From positions 1-64,000 of the forward strand of contig CAWCLK010000057.1 of assembly GCA_963796225.1 (NCBI GenBank): a stretch of DNA of 64,000 nt, in the 5' to 3' direction. Of the stretch, positions 52,166 through 61,391 are shown piece after piece (the first letter of the stretch is position 1; each line of letters begins with the position of its first letter). The notes below the pieces were generated by a model. That model saw nothing but the letters and a program-made list of their open reading frames with translations, had not been told where the DNA came from and ran no database searches. Position numbers and translations under genes: made by a program. This DNA comes from CAWCLK01 sp963796225 (GTDB taxonomy: Bacteria > Actinomycetota > Nitriliruptoria > Nitriliruptorales > Nitriliruptoraceae).

Positions 52166-53677
52166 ATGCTGCTGCGACCCACTCGCGAGGACGTCCGCGT
52201 CATCGTGCACACCACGGGCCTGGCCCTGCTGTGGCTCGGGCTGGCCACGAGCGCGCTCGGCCTCGCCACGCTCGTCGCCGGTGACGTCGACAGCGCCACG
52301 GCGCTGGTCGTCGGCGGGGCGACCGGTGTCCTGCTCGGCGGTGGCCTGCGCGTCGCCGCGTGGACGACCCGGCCCCTGACGTGGACCCGGGCCGTGGTCG
52401 CCGCGACGTGCTCGTGGATCCTCGGCAGCGGCGTGGCCGCCATCCCCCTGTACCTGTCGCGGCACTACGGCAGCTACCTCGACGCCGTGTTCGAGGCGAT
52501 GTCCGGGCTGACGACCACGGGCCTGACCATGGTCCAGGACCTCGACCACCTGCCCGGGGGGCTGGCGCTGTACCGGCACCTGCTCGAGCTGCTCGGCGGC
52601 CTGACGTTCGTGGTGGTGGGGCTGACCGTGCTCACCGCGGCCACGGCCACGGCCAGCAGCCTGAGTCCCTCCGACGTCCGGGACGAACGCATCCTGCCCA
52701 ACCCCTCCCGCACCATGCGCCAGGTCTGGGCGGTGGCGTGGGCGATCCTGGCCTTCGGCCTGGTCACGACCACCGTCGCCGTGCTGGTGGCCGGCGTGCG
52801 CGGCTGGCCGGTGCTGGAGCACGCCATCGCGCTGACCGTCGCCAGCGCCACCACCGGCGGGTTCAGCCACCACACCTCGTCGCTGGCCTACTACCACTCC
52901 GCCGCCGTCGAGCTGGCGGTCGTGCCGATGATGTTGGCCGGCGCCACGTCGTTCACCCTCCACCGCGCGGCACGCCAGGGCCGCAGGTGGGCGCTCACAC
53001 GCGAGTTCGAGCTGCGCATCCTGCTCGCGTCGCTGCTGGTGGTCACGACCATCGTGCTCATCGGCCTCGGGCGCTCGGGCGCGCAGACCACGATCGTGCC
53101 GCTGCTACGACGTGGCGTGTTCACCGCCATCGCCGCGCACACCACGACAGGGCTCACCACGGTCACCCCGCGCCTGATCGCGACCGACTGGGGCCAGCTC
53201 GCCCCGGCCGCGCTGGTGGCCGGCATGACCGTGGGCGGCATGACGGGGTCGGCGGCCGGCGGACTGAAGACCCTGCGGGTCGGGGTGGTCCTGAAGGGCC
53301 TGGTCGCCGACGTGCGGCGGGTCCTGCTGCCCGAGTCGGCGCTCGTCGTCCCCACGTTCCGGTGGGGTCGCGAGCGCCACCTCGAACACGCCCACATCCG
53401 GTCGGCCGCCACCCTGCTGCTGATCACGCTGGCCGCGGTGCTGTCGGGCGCCACCCTGATGCTGTACATGAACGGCTCGGTCGACCTGACCGAGGCCCTG
53501 TTCGCCGCGACCTCCGCGGTGACCAACGCCGGCCAGTCCCTGGGGACGTTCGGCCCCGATGCCTCCGGGGGCGTGAAGCTGGGACTGGTCAGCCTGATGC
53601 TGCTCGGCCGCCTCGAGTGGTTGGCCGTGTTCGCCACCGTCGGATTCGCCTATGCCGGACTGCGAGGACGCGCATGA
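52166..53677 (+). CDS. trkH: TrkH-family K+ transporter, copy 1
   Basis: A 503-residue potassium channel-like transporter with four MPM repeats; selectivity loops include MSGLTTTGLTM, ATTGGFSHHT, HTTTGLTTV and TNAGQSLGTFG. ATG start. The stop overlaps the OB-like membrane protein start (ATGA). Confidence 0.93.
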   Translation: MLLRPTREDVRVIVHTTGLALLWLGLATSALGLATLVAGDVDSATALVVGGATGVLLGGGLRVAAWTTRPLTWTRAVVAATCSWILGSGVAAIPLYLSRHYGSYLDAVFEAMSGLTTTGLTMVQDLDHLPGGLALYRHLLELLGGLTFVVVGLTVLTAATATASSLSPSDVRDERILPNPSRTMRQVWAVAWAILAFGLVTTTVAVLVAGVRGWPVLEHAIALTVASATTGGFSHHTSSLAYYHSAAVELAVVPMMLAGATSFTLHRAARQGRRWALTREFELRILLASLLVVTTIVLIGLGRSGAQTTIVPLLRRGVFTAIAAHTTTGLTTVTPRLIATDWGQLAPAALVAGMTVGGMTGSAAGGLKTLRVGVVLKGLVADVRRVLLPESALVVPTFRWGRERHLEHAHIRSAATLLLITLAAVLSGATLMLYMNGSVDLTEALFAATSAVTNAGQSLGTFGPDASGGVKLGLVSLMLLGRLEWLAVFATVGFAYAGLRGRA

Positions 53678-54384
53678 GTCGAGGACCCGTCCACCCCCGC
53701 GCCTATGCCCAGATCGCGCTGTTCGTCGCGGCGATCGTGGTGGTCGGCGCGGTGGTGAAGGTGGTCCGCGAGACCGCCCCGCAGGTCACCCTCCCACCGC
53801 TGGCCGAGGCCGCCCCGGACCTCGACGACCCCGAGCTGGTCACCTGCGAACGCACGCTGCCCAACGCCCCCGAGACCCTCGAGCAGATCGCCGAGGTCGA
53901 CCCGGTCGGTGTCGTGTCCTCCTCCGAGGTCATCGAGTGCCCCGACGCCTTCGACCGCCAGGTCGTGACCTACATCGGGGAGGTCGTCGGGGACGTCCTG
54001 CACCGCAGCGAGGGCGCCTGGGTGCTGGTCAACGACGACGACTACGCCCTCGACGTCGGCCCCCTGCAGGGCCACTCCCAGTTCCGGGGCGGCAACAGCG
54101 GGCTCAGCGTCTGGCTGCCCGCCCCCCTGCCCGAGCTGGACCCCGGCGGTCCGGAGCGACGCGGCACGGTCATCGCCATCGACGGGGTCATCCAGCGGAC
54201 CGACCCGGACGACGGCGGCGGGCTGACCCTGTCCGCCCTCGGACCCGACACCGTGCGGGTGGTCGCCGAGTCGCAGATGATCGACCGGCCCCTCAACCGC
54301 GGTCAGGCGATCGCCGCCCTCGTCCTGGTGCTGCTGGCGGCCGGCATGGTGACCGTCGAACGGCGGACGGCGCGTCGCCGATGA
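53674..54384 (+). CDS. Membrane protein between two trkH genes, OB-fold-like core
   Basis: A 236-residue protein with a membrane helix at each end and an extracytoplasmic core. The core (DRQVVTYIGEVVGDVLHRSEGAWVLVNDDDYAL...) has the shape of an OB-type nucleic-acid/ligand fold, with two Cys. Not recognised as a known Trk part; its position between two transporter genes suggests an accessory role. ATG overlaps trkH. Confidence 0.7.
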   Translation: MSRGPVHPRAYAQIALFVAAIVVVGAVVKVVRETAPQVTLPPLAEAAPDLDDPELVTCERTLPNAPETLEQIAEVDPVGVVSSSEVIECPDAFDRQVVTYIGEVVGDVLHRSEGAWVLVNDDDYALDVGPLQGHSQFRGGNSGLSVWLPAPLPELDPGGPERRGTVIAIDGVIQRTDPDDGGGLTLSALGPDTVRVVAESQMIDRPLNRGQAIAALVLVLLAAGMVTVERRTARRR

Positions 54385-54424
54385 CGACCGTCCCGCCCCG
54401 CACCACGCCACCAGGACGTCCGCC

Positions 54425-55930
54425 GTGCTGATCCGCCCCAGCCGCGAGGACGTCCGGATCATCGGCTACTACCTGGGCAAGGTGGTGGTCGGGCTCGGGG
54501 CGCTGCAGGCGATCCCGCTGGTCGTCGCCATCGTGATGGGCGAGTGGAACGACGTCACGGCGCTGACCGTCGGGGTCGCGGTGGCCGTGGGGCTGGGCAG
54601 CGCGGCCGAGTGGCGCCTGCGGACCTCGCGCGACCTGACGATGGCGAGCGGGCTGGTGACCGTCGCCCTGGCCTGGCTGGCAGGCACGGCCATCCTGTCG
54701 GTCCCGCTGTACCTGTCGGGCCACTTCGCCAGCTTCACCGACGCCTACTACGACGCGATGTCGGGGCTGACCACGTCGGGGCTGGCGCTGATCCAGGACC
54801 TGGACCACGTCACCGTCCCCATCAACCTGCTGCGCCACCTGACCCACTTCGCCGGCGGGCAGGGCATCGTCGTGGTCGTGCTCACCATGCTGGCCAGCGG
54901 CGGGTCCCGCATCGGGACGCTGTACCTCGGCGAGGGGCGTGACGACCGCATCGTGCCCAACGTCGTGCGGACCGCCCGGTTCATCTACCTCATCGCCACC
55001 GCCTACCTGATCGTCGGGACCTTCGGCCTGTGGGTCACCGGGATGATCGCGGGGCTGTCCCCCGGCCGGGCCCTGTTCCACGGCGTCAACCTGTTCATGG
55101 CGGCCTTCGACACCGGCGGGTTCGCCCCGACCTCGGCCTCGATGGGCTACTACCACTCCGCCTCGATGGAGGCGGTGATCGTGGTGATGATGCTCGCCGG
55201 CACGCTGTCCTTCGGCCTGCACTTCCAGCTGTGGCGGGGCCGCCGCCGCGCACTGGTGGAGGGCCTCGAGACCCACACGCTGGCCACCACCCTGCTGCTC
55301 ACCAGCGCCGGGTGCCTGATCGGCCTCGCCCGCGCCGGGACCTTCGACTCGCCCGTCGCGCTCGTGCGCAAGGGGATCTTCACCACGATCTCGGCCCACA
55401 CCGGGACCGGGTTCGCCGTGAACTCGGCCGGGCTCTTCCTCACCGACTGGGGCGCGATCGCCCCCGCCGCCATCGTGCTGGCCATGGCGCTGGGCGGCAT
55501 GGCGTCCTCCACGGCCGGCGGGTTCAAGGCCATCCGCGTCGGCCTGATCTCCAAGGGGGTCGCCCGCGACGTCCGGCGCGCGGTCATGCCCGACGCTGCC
55601 GTGACCGTCGCCGCGCACCGCGGGCTGACACGACGGGTCATCACCGACGCCGAGGTCCGCGCCGCCATCAGCATCGTGGTGCTCTACATGATGACGGCGG
55701 TCGCCGGGGCGCTGCTCGGCGTCTACTTCGGCTACGCCTTCGACGCCTCGCTGTTCGAGTCCACCTCCGCGCTGGCCAACGTGGGCCTGACCGTCGGGGT
55801 CACCTCGCCCTCGATGCCCCTGCTCATGAAGCTGTTCGCCATCGGGCAGATGTGGCTCGGTCGCCTGGAGTTCATGGCGGGCTTCGCGCTGGTCGGGTGG
55901 CTGTGGGCCGCCTGGCGCGGCCGGGGCTGA
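54425..55930 (+). CDS. trkH: TrkH-family K+ transporter, copy 2
   Basis: A 501-residue TrkH paralogue starting LIRPSREDVRIIG like copy 1 (LLRPTREDVRVIV). Loops: MSGLTTSGLALIQD, FDTGGFAPTSAS, HTGTGFAVNS, ANVGLTVGV. The first copy has a different loop set, so the two may differ in affinity or ion. GTG start. Its stop sits in a hairpin shared with nth. Confidence 0.93.
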   Translation: MLIRPSREDVRIIGYYLGKVVVGLGALQAIPLVVAIVMGEWNDVTALTVGVAVAVGLGSAAEWRLRTSRDLTMASGLVTVALAWLAGTAILSVPLYLSGHFASFTDAYYDAMSGLTTSGLALIQDLDHVTVPINLLRHLTHFAGGQGIVVVVLTMLASGGSRIGTLYLGEGRDDRIVPNVVRTARFIYLIATAYLIVGTFGLWVTGMIAGLSPGRALFHGVNLFMAAFDTGGFAPTSASMGYYHSASMEAVIVVMMLAGTLSFGLHFQLWRGRRRALVEGLETHTLATTLLLTSAGCLIGLARAGTFDSPVALVRKGIFTTISAHTGTGFAVNSAGLFLTDWGAIAPAAIVLAMALGGMASSTAGGFKAIRVGLISKGVARDVRRAVMPDAAVTVAAHRGLTRRVITDAEVRAAISIVVLYMMTAVAGALLGVYFGYAFDASLFESTSALANVGLTVGVTSPSMPLLMKLFAIGQMWLGRLEFMAGFALVGWLWAAWRGRG

Positions 55931-55937
55931 CGCCCCG
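55922..55937. terminator. Hairpin between convergent trkH and nth
   Basis: CGGGGC/GCCCCG stem with a TGAC loop containing the trkH stop, the same layout as at the end of mrp. No T tract. Confidence 0.4.
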
Positions 55938-55940
55938 CGA

Positions 55941-56627
55941 TCACCGCTTGTCCGTGCGCCCCGCCTCCTGCGAGCTGGGGCACAGCGGTTCGACCACGCA
56001 GTCCTCGCAGCGGGGTCGGCGCGCGTCGCAGACGCGGCGACCGTGGAAGATCAGCAGGTCGGCGACGTCGAGCCAGCGGTCCTGGGGGAACAGCCGCATC
56101 AGGTCACGCTCGATCTTGGTGACGTCCTCGTGACGGGTGAACCGCAGCCGCCGCGACAGGCGTCTGACGTGGGTGTCCACCACGACGCCGGTGTTGGTCC
56201 CGAAGCCGTTGGACAGGACCACGTTGGCGGTCTTGCGGGCCACACCGGGAAGCTCGACCAGCTCCTCCATGGTCCCCGGGACCTCGCCGCCGTGGCGTTC
56301 GAGCAGCAGCACGGCGGTGGCGTGGAGGTTCTTCGCCTTCTGCCGGAACAGGCCCAGGCTGGAGATCAGCTCCTGGATGCGCTCGACACCGGCCTCGGCG
56401 AAGGCTGTCGGCCCGTCCAGCTCGGCGAACAGGCGGGGCGTGACCTCGTTGACCTTCACGTCGGTCGCCTGGGCGGACAGCACGGTCGCCACGAGCAGCT
56501 CCCACGTCGACGAGTAGTGCAGGGCGATGTGGGCGTCCGGGTGCTCCTCGGCCAGCAGGTCGAGGATCACCGGCGCGCGCAGCGTCTTGCCACGGTCGGC
56601 GTCGAGGTCGGGCGGGATGGTCACCAT
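55941..56627 (-). CDS. nth: Endonuclease III
   Basis: A 228-residue Nth: helix-hairpin-helix LPGVARKTANVV with catalytic Lys, Asp in VVVDTHVRRLSRRL, and the C-terminal [4Fe-4S] set CDARRPRCEDCVVEPLC. It removes oxidised pyrimidines. ATG at 56627 preferred over one at 56651 because MVTIPPDLD starts the conserved region. It is 33 bases after phoR. Confidence 0.94.
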   Translation of the reverse strand: MVTIPPDLDADRGKTLRAPVILDLLAEEHPDAHIALHYSSTWELLVATVLSAQATDVKVNEVTPRLFAELDGPTAFAEAGVERIQELISSLGLFRQKAKNLHATAVLLLERHGGEVPGTMEELVELPGVARKTANVVLSNGFGTNTGVVVDTHVRRLSRRLRFTRHEDVTKIERDLMRLFPQDRWLDVADLLIFHGRRVCDARRPRCEDCVVEPLCPSSQEAGRTDKR

Positions 56628-56660
56628 GGCGCGGCAGCGTAGGGCGCCCACGTGACCGCT

Positions 56661-57954
56661 CTAGGCGTCGGCCACGGCCGCCGGCAGGCCCACGCTGAAG
56701 GTCGTGCCCTCCCCCAGCAGCGAGTCGACCCGGATGGTGCCGTGGTGGCGCTCCACCGCGTGCCGCACGATCGACAGGCCGAGCCCGGTGCCGCCGGTCT
56801 CGCGCGAGCGAGCCACGTCGACCCGGTAGAAGCGTTCGAAGATGCGCTGGAGGTCCTGCTGCGGGATCCCGATCCCGGTGTCGGCGACCTCGAGCGTCCA
56901 CGCGGCCCCCTGCGTGGAGGTGCTCGGCGAGATCCGTACGTCGACGCGCCCGCCATCCCGGTTGTACTGGATGGCGTTGGCGACGAGGTTGCGGACGATG
57001 AGGCGCACGTCGTCGACCTCGCCCTCGAGCTCGGCGTGGGGCGGGGCGGCGAGCTCGAGGGTGATGCCGCGCGCCCCGGCGCGTTCGTCGAGGTCCGCCA
57101 GCACCTCGGCGGCGACGGCGACGAGGTCGATCGGGACCGCGTCGAGCACCGGCCGTTCCTCGAGCCGGCGCAGGTTCAGCAGGTCGTGGACGAGCCGGAC
57201 CAGGCGTTCGGCCTCCTCGTGCAGGCGGGACACGAGGTCGGGGACCCGGCCCGGGTCCCGGGCCGCCGTGATCTCCAGGGCCTCGGAGAGGGTGTGGATC
57301 GCCGTGGCGGGGGTCTTGAGCTCGTGGGAGGCGTTGACCACGAAGTTGCGGCGCAGCTCCTCGGTGCGTCGTTCCTGGGTGCGGTCGGTGACGATGACCA
57401 GCGTCTCGCTGCCGATCGTGGCCACCGAGGCGCGCACGTGGCGGTCGCGGATGTCCGCGTCGGCCTCGACGTGGCCACGGTGCGACCGGGCCCGAGACAC
57501 CGCGTCGACGAGCGGCGCCGAGCCCAGCGCCTGGACCACCGTCGTCGTGGCGCGGTCGGCCAGCCCGAGCAGCTCCCGCGCGCCCTGGTTGGCCGCGATC
57601 AGGTACCCGTGCGCGTCGAAGACCAGGGCCGCGTCGACCAGCGAGTGGACCAGGTCGTCCCGCCATCGACGTTCGTGCTCGAGCAGGTCCTGGCGGGTGT
57701 CGAGCAGCTCGCCCACACGGCGCAGCGCACGGTCGAGGCCGGCCCAGTCCTCGCTGGCCCCGTCGCGGGCGTCGGCGGGAAGTGCCCCGAGCAGCCTGCC
57801 CGAGCCGGCGACGCTCCCGCTGGGCGACGAGCAGGCCCCCGCCCGCGCCCACGACCGCCCCGACCGCCAGGCCGGCGACCGGGTCGAGCAGGCCACCGAC
57901 GATCCCGGCGGCGGCACCCGTCGCGGCCGTCAGGGCCACCGTCGCGCCGTTCAC
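56661..57954 (-). CDS. phoR: Phosphate sensor histidine kinase (PhoR/SenX3-like), frameshifted
   Basis: A SenX3-type kinase: two N-terminal membrane helices, PAS domain (HSLVDAALVFDAHGYLIAANQGARELLG), H-box FVVNASHELKTPATAI, and ATP lid NAIQYN, DTGIGIP, TGGTGLGLSIV. The N-terminus (GTG at 57954, overlapping phoB as GTGA) is in a different frame from the rest: dropping one C at 57799-57801 joins RRRLG to RLLGALPAD. Corrected length about 430. Confidence 0.88.
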
Positions 57955-58637
57955 CGGTCGGCGAAGCGGTAGCCCACGCCGCGGACGGTCTGGATGCGTT
58001 CCGGCGTGGTGGGGTCCTGCTCGATGCGCGTGCGCAGGCGACGGATGTGCACGTCCAGCGTCTTGGTGTCCCCCACGTAGTCGCTGCCCCAGATCTCGTC
58101 GATGAGCTGGTGGCGGGTCAGGACCCGGCCGGCGTGCTCGACGAGGCACGCCAGCAGCTCGAACTCCTTCGGGGGCAGGTCGACGAGCTCGCCGTCGACC
58201 TGGACCTCGTGGCGGACACGGTCGACCCGCACGCCCGATGCCTCCGCGGGCGCGTCGACGTCCATGACGTCGAGGATCGGGGCGCGACGCAGCACCGCCC
58301 GGAGCCGGGCCACCAGCTCGCGGGTGGAGAACGGCTTGGTGACGTAGTCGTCGGCGCCGAGCTCGAGGCCCACGACCCGGTCGATCTCCTGGTCGCGGGC
58401 CGTGAGCATGATGATCGGCACGTCGGAGCGCGACCGGATGATCCGACAGATCTCCGTGCCGGACATGCCGGGCAGCATGAGGTCCAGCAGGATGATGTCG
58501 GGGCGGGTCCGTTCCCACGTCGGGACCGCGTCCGACCCGTCCTTCACCCAGGCGACCTGGAAGCCCTCTGCCTCGAGCGTGATGGTCAGGCCCTCGGCGA
58601 TGCTGGGCTCGTCCTCGACGAGCAGCAGCTTGGGCAT
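57951..58637 (-). CDS. phoB: Phosphate response regulator (PhoB/RegX3-like)
   Basis: A 228-residue OmpR/PhoB-type regulator: receiver with acidic pair near LLVEDE, phospho-Asp in IILLDLMLPG, Lys in VTKPFS; winged helix with RVLTRHQLIDEIWG and HIRRLRTRIE. Binds PHO boxes such as the one before pstS. The ATG directly follows the phoU stop (TAGATG). Confidence 0.94.
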   Translation of the reverse strand: MPKLLLVEDEPSIAEGLTITLEAEGFQVAWVKDGSDAVPTWERTRPDIILLDLMLPGMSGTEICRIIRSRSDVPIIMLTARDQEIDRVVGLELGADDYVTKPFSTRELVARLRAVLRRAPILDVMDVDAPAEASGVRVDRVRHEVQVDGELVDLPPKEFELLACLVEHAGRVLTRHQLIDEIWGSDYVGDTKTLDVHIRRLRTRIEQDPTTPERIQTVRGVGYRFADR

Positions 58638-59345
58638 CTACGCACCGCCCTCGTCCCGCTGGCGCTTCTTGCCGACGCTGACGCGGTCGCCCGTGGCGAC
58701 GAAGGCGGCGTCGCGGGCGATGGCCACGCCGTGGTCGGCGATGCGTTCGTAGTACCGGGCGAGCAGGCCCATCACGAGCATCTCGTCGCGGGCGTCGTCC
58801 AGCTCGGCCGCGCGTTCGAGCAGCAGCTGCTGCAGTCGGTCGACGTCCTCGTCGAGGTCGTCGACGGCACGCACGGCATCGGCGTCGTGGCGGCGCCAGG
58901 CGTCCACGCCGGCGCGGAAGACCTGGGCGGCGCGCTCGGCCAGCTCGCTGAGCTGGCCCCGCATGTGTTCCGGCATGAGCCGCGGGTCGAAGCGCTCGAG
59001 GGTCAGGCAGACGTGCTTGAGCAGCGCGGCGGAGCGGTCCACGTCGCTGGACAGGCGCAGCAGGGCCACCAGTCGGCGCAGGTCGTTCGCGACCGGCGCC
59101 TCGCGAGCCAGCAGGATGAAGGCGCGGTCCTCGACGTCCTCGACGCGCTCGCTGACGTCGATGGACATGTCGATGGCGTCCTGCATGATGCTCTCGTCAC
59201 CGCCGAGGAAGCCGGCGGTCAGGCGCGGGAGCGCGTCGGCCACGACCAGCGCGGCCGCGACGAAGTCGTCGTCCATGGCGTCCAGCTGGTTGTGGAACGC
59301 AATGCGCATCTCGTGGCCCGGGGGGCGTGGCGATGCCTGTGACAC
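58638..59345 (-). CDS. phoU: Phosphate uptake regulator PhoU
   Basis: A 235-residue PhoU with the two three-helix metal-binding repeats (DVSERVEDVEDRAFILLAREAP...DLRRLVALLRLSSDVDRSA; a second ending ARYYERIADHGVAIARDA). It connects the Pst transporter to the kinase. GTG at 59345 has AGGAGG five bases upstream, so it is preferred over the ATG at 59309. Confidence 0.94.
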   Translation of the reverse strand: MSQASPRPPGHEMRIAFHNQLDAMDDDFVAAALVVADALPRLTAGFLGGDESIMQDAIDMSIDVSERVEDVEDRAFILLAREAPVANDLRRLVALLRLSSDVDRSAALLKHVCLTLERFDPRLMPEHMRGQLSELAERAAQVFRAGVDAWRRHDADAVRAVDDLDEDVDRLQQLLLERAAELDDARDEMLVMGLLARYYERIADHGVAIARDAAFVATGDRVSVGKKRQRDEGGA

Positions 59346-59431
59346 GGTGCCTCCTGGCTTGTTCTGAAGACCCTACCGACGACCCGGCCCCCAACCTCTG
59401 ACCCCGGGGTGTCCGGCAGATGAACGTGGTC

Positions 59432-60334
59432 TCAGCCGAACCGGCCCGAGACGTAGTTGAGGGTGGCCTCCTCGGCCGGCTGGGTGAAGATGACCTCGGT
59501 GCGGTCCATCTCGACCAGCCTCCCGGGCCTGCCGGTCCCCTCGATGTTGAAGAACCCCGTGCGATCGCTGACGCGCGCCGCCTGCTGCATGTTGTGCGTC
59601 ACGATCACGATCGTGTAGGTCTCCTTGAGCTGGTGGATGAGGTCCTCGATGGCCAGCGTGGAGATGGGGTCCAGCGCCGAGCACGGCTCGTCCATGAGCA
59701 GCACGTCGGGGTCCACCGCGATGGCCCGGGCGATGCACAGGCGCTGCTGCTGGCCCCCGGAGAGGCCCGAGCCCGGCTTGTCGAGCCGGTCCTTGACCTC
59801 CTCCCAGAGGTTCGCGCCCCGCAACGACCGCTCGACGAGCTCCTCGGCGTTCGGGACCTTCCTGGCGTTGAGCTTCAGGCCGGCGAGCACGTTGTCGCGG
59901 ATCGACATCGTGGGGAAGGGGTTGGGCTGCTGGAAGACCATGCCGACCTTGCGCCGCACGAGCACCGGGTCGACGTCCTTCGCGTAGAGGTCCTGGCCGT
60001 TGAGGACCACGTGGCCCTCGGCCCGGGCCCCGGGCACCACCTCGTGCATGCGGTTCAGCGAGCGCAGGAAGGTGGACTTGCCGCACCCCGAGGGCCCGAT
60101 CAGCGCCGTGACCGACCGGGGGTCGATCGTCATGCTGACGTCCTCGACGGCCTTGAAGTCGCCGTAGTAGAGGCTGAGGTCGGTGACGTCGATCCGGTTG
60201 TGGTGGTCGTCGCTGCGGTCGATGCTGCCGGCCCCGGCGGCGACGCGGGCCAGGTCGGGGTTGGGGGCCTGGTCGGGTTCCACGGGCGAGCGCTCCGGTG
60301 CGGACAGCGACGACGAGCGGTCGGAGGGACTCAT
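59432..60334 (-). CDS. pstB: Phosphate ABC transporter ATP-binding protein
   Basis: A 300-residue PstB: Walker A GPSGCGKST, signature LSGGQQQR, Walker B VLLMDEPCSALD, H-loop VTHNMQQA. It has about 45 extra N-terminal polar residues. ATG overlaps the pstA stop (ATGA). Confidence 0.95.
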   Translation of the reverse strand: MSPSDRSSSLSAPERSPVEPDQAPNPDLARVAAGAGSIDRSDDHHNRIDVTDLSLYYGDFKAVEDVSMTIDPRSVTALIGPSGCGKSTFLRSLNRMHEVVPGARAEGHVVLNGQDLYAKDVDPVLVRRKVGMVFQQPNPFPTMSIRDNVLAGLKLNARKVPNAEELVERSLRGANLWEEVKDRLDKPGSGLSGGQQQRLCIARAIAVDPDVLLMDEPCSALDPISTLAIEDLIHQLKETYTIVIVTHNMQQAARVSDRTGFFNIEGTGRPGRLVEMDRTEVIFTQPAEEATLNYVSGRFG

Positions 60335-61386
60335 CTCATGCCTTTCGGGGTCAGCACGCGCGCGGCGAGCCGGGCGAGTGCGAACAGCACACCGATCAGG
60401 AACATCAGGACGAGGGCGGCCGCCCAGCCCCGATCGTAGGAGGGCTGCGGCGGGACCCCCGGTGTCAGGTAGCTGTAGAAGACGAACAGGGGCAGCGAGG
60501 CCATCCGGCCGTCCATGGGGTTGAGGTTGGTGCTGGTGGTGATGCCGGCGGCCAGCAGCAGCGGGGCGGTCTCGCCGATCACCCGTGCGATGGCCAGGAT
60601 GACGCCGGTCACGATGCCCGGCAGGGCGGTGGGCAGCACCACCTTGAGGATCGTGCGCCAGGTCGGCACGCCGAGCCCGTAGGCCGCCTCGCGCAGGCGC
60701 ATCGGGACCAGGCGCAGCATCTCCTCGCTGGTGCGCACGACCACCGGGACCATCAGCACCGACAGCGCCACGGCACCTGCCAGGCCCGACCGGTAGCCGG
60801 GGTCGAAGATCGTGGTGAACAGGCCGACGGCGAACAGGCCGGCCACGATCGACGGGATGCCCGTCATGACGTCCACGAGCAGCGTGATCCACCGCGCGAG
60901 CCGGCCGCGTCCGTACTCGACGAGGTAGATCGAGACGAGCAGGCCGAGGGGCACCGAGATCAGCGTGGCGATCGCGGTGATGATCAGCGTGCCCCAGATG
61001 GCGTGCTGGATGCCACCGCCCTCGCCGACCACGTTGCGCATGGTCTCGGTGAACAGGGCGAGGTCGAGGCGCCCCGTGCCGCGCGTCAGCGTCGTCCAGA
61101 ACAGGCTGACGAGCGGCACCAGGGCCGTCGCGAAGGCGGCCGAGACCGTCACGGTCACGAGCCGGTCCGTGGCGCGCCGCCGTCCCTCGACCCGTCGCGA
61201 CAGCCCGTAGGTCCCCACCGCGAAGGCGAGCACGCTCACCAGGAGCACGAGGATCACGTTCAGGCCGGGCACCGGCAGGGAGACGGCGACCCCGAGCCCG
61301 AGCGACACGACGCCGACGAGCACCAGCGAGGACGTCCCGAGCTGCGGGGTGTGCAGCTCGAGGCCACCGGGAGCAGCAGACGACAT
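60331..61386 (-). CDS. pstA: Phosphate ABC transporter permease PstA
   Basis: A 351-residue permease with an N-terminal extension holding two membrane helices, then a standard BPD permease core with the EAA loop EAAYGLGVPTWRTILKVVLP. ATG at 61386 has GGGGAG eight bases upstream; a GTG at 61395 overlapping pstC is also possible. Confidence 0.94.
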   Translation of the reverse strand: MSSAAPGGLELHTPQLGTSSLVLVGVVSLGLGVAVSLPVPGLNVILVLLVSVLAFAVGTYGLSRRVEGRRRATDRLVTVTVSAAFATALVPLVSLFWTTLTRGTGRLDLALFTETMRNVVGEGGGIQHAIWGTLIITAIATLISVPLGLLVSIYLVEYGRGRLARWITLLVDVMTGIPSIVAGLFAVGLFTTIFDPGYRSGLAGAVALSVLMVPVVVRTSEEMLRLVPMRLREAAYGLGVPTWRTILKVVLPTALPGIVTGVILAIARVIGETAPLLLAAGITTSTNLNPMDGRMASLPLFVFYSYLTPGVPPQPSYDRGWAAALVLMFLIGVLFALARLAARVLTPKGMR

Positions 61387-61391
61387 GGTGG

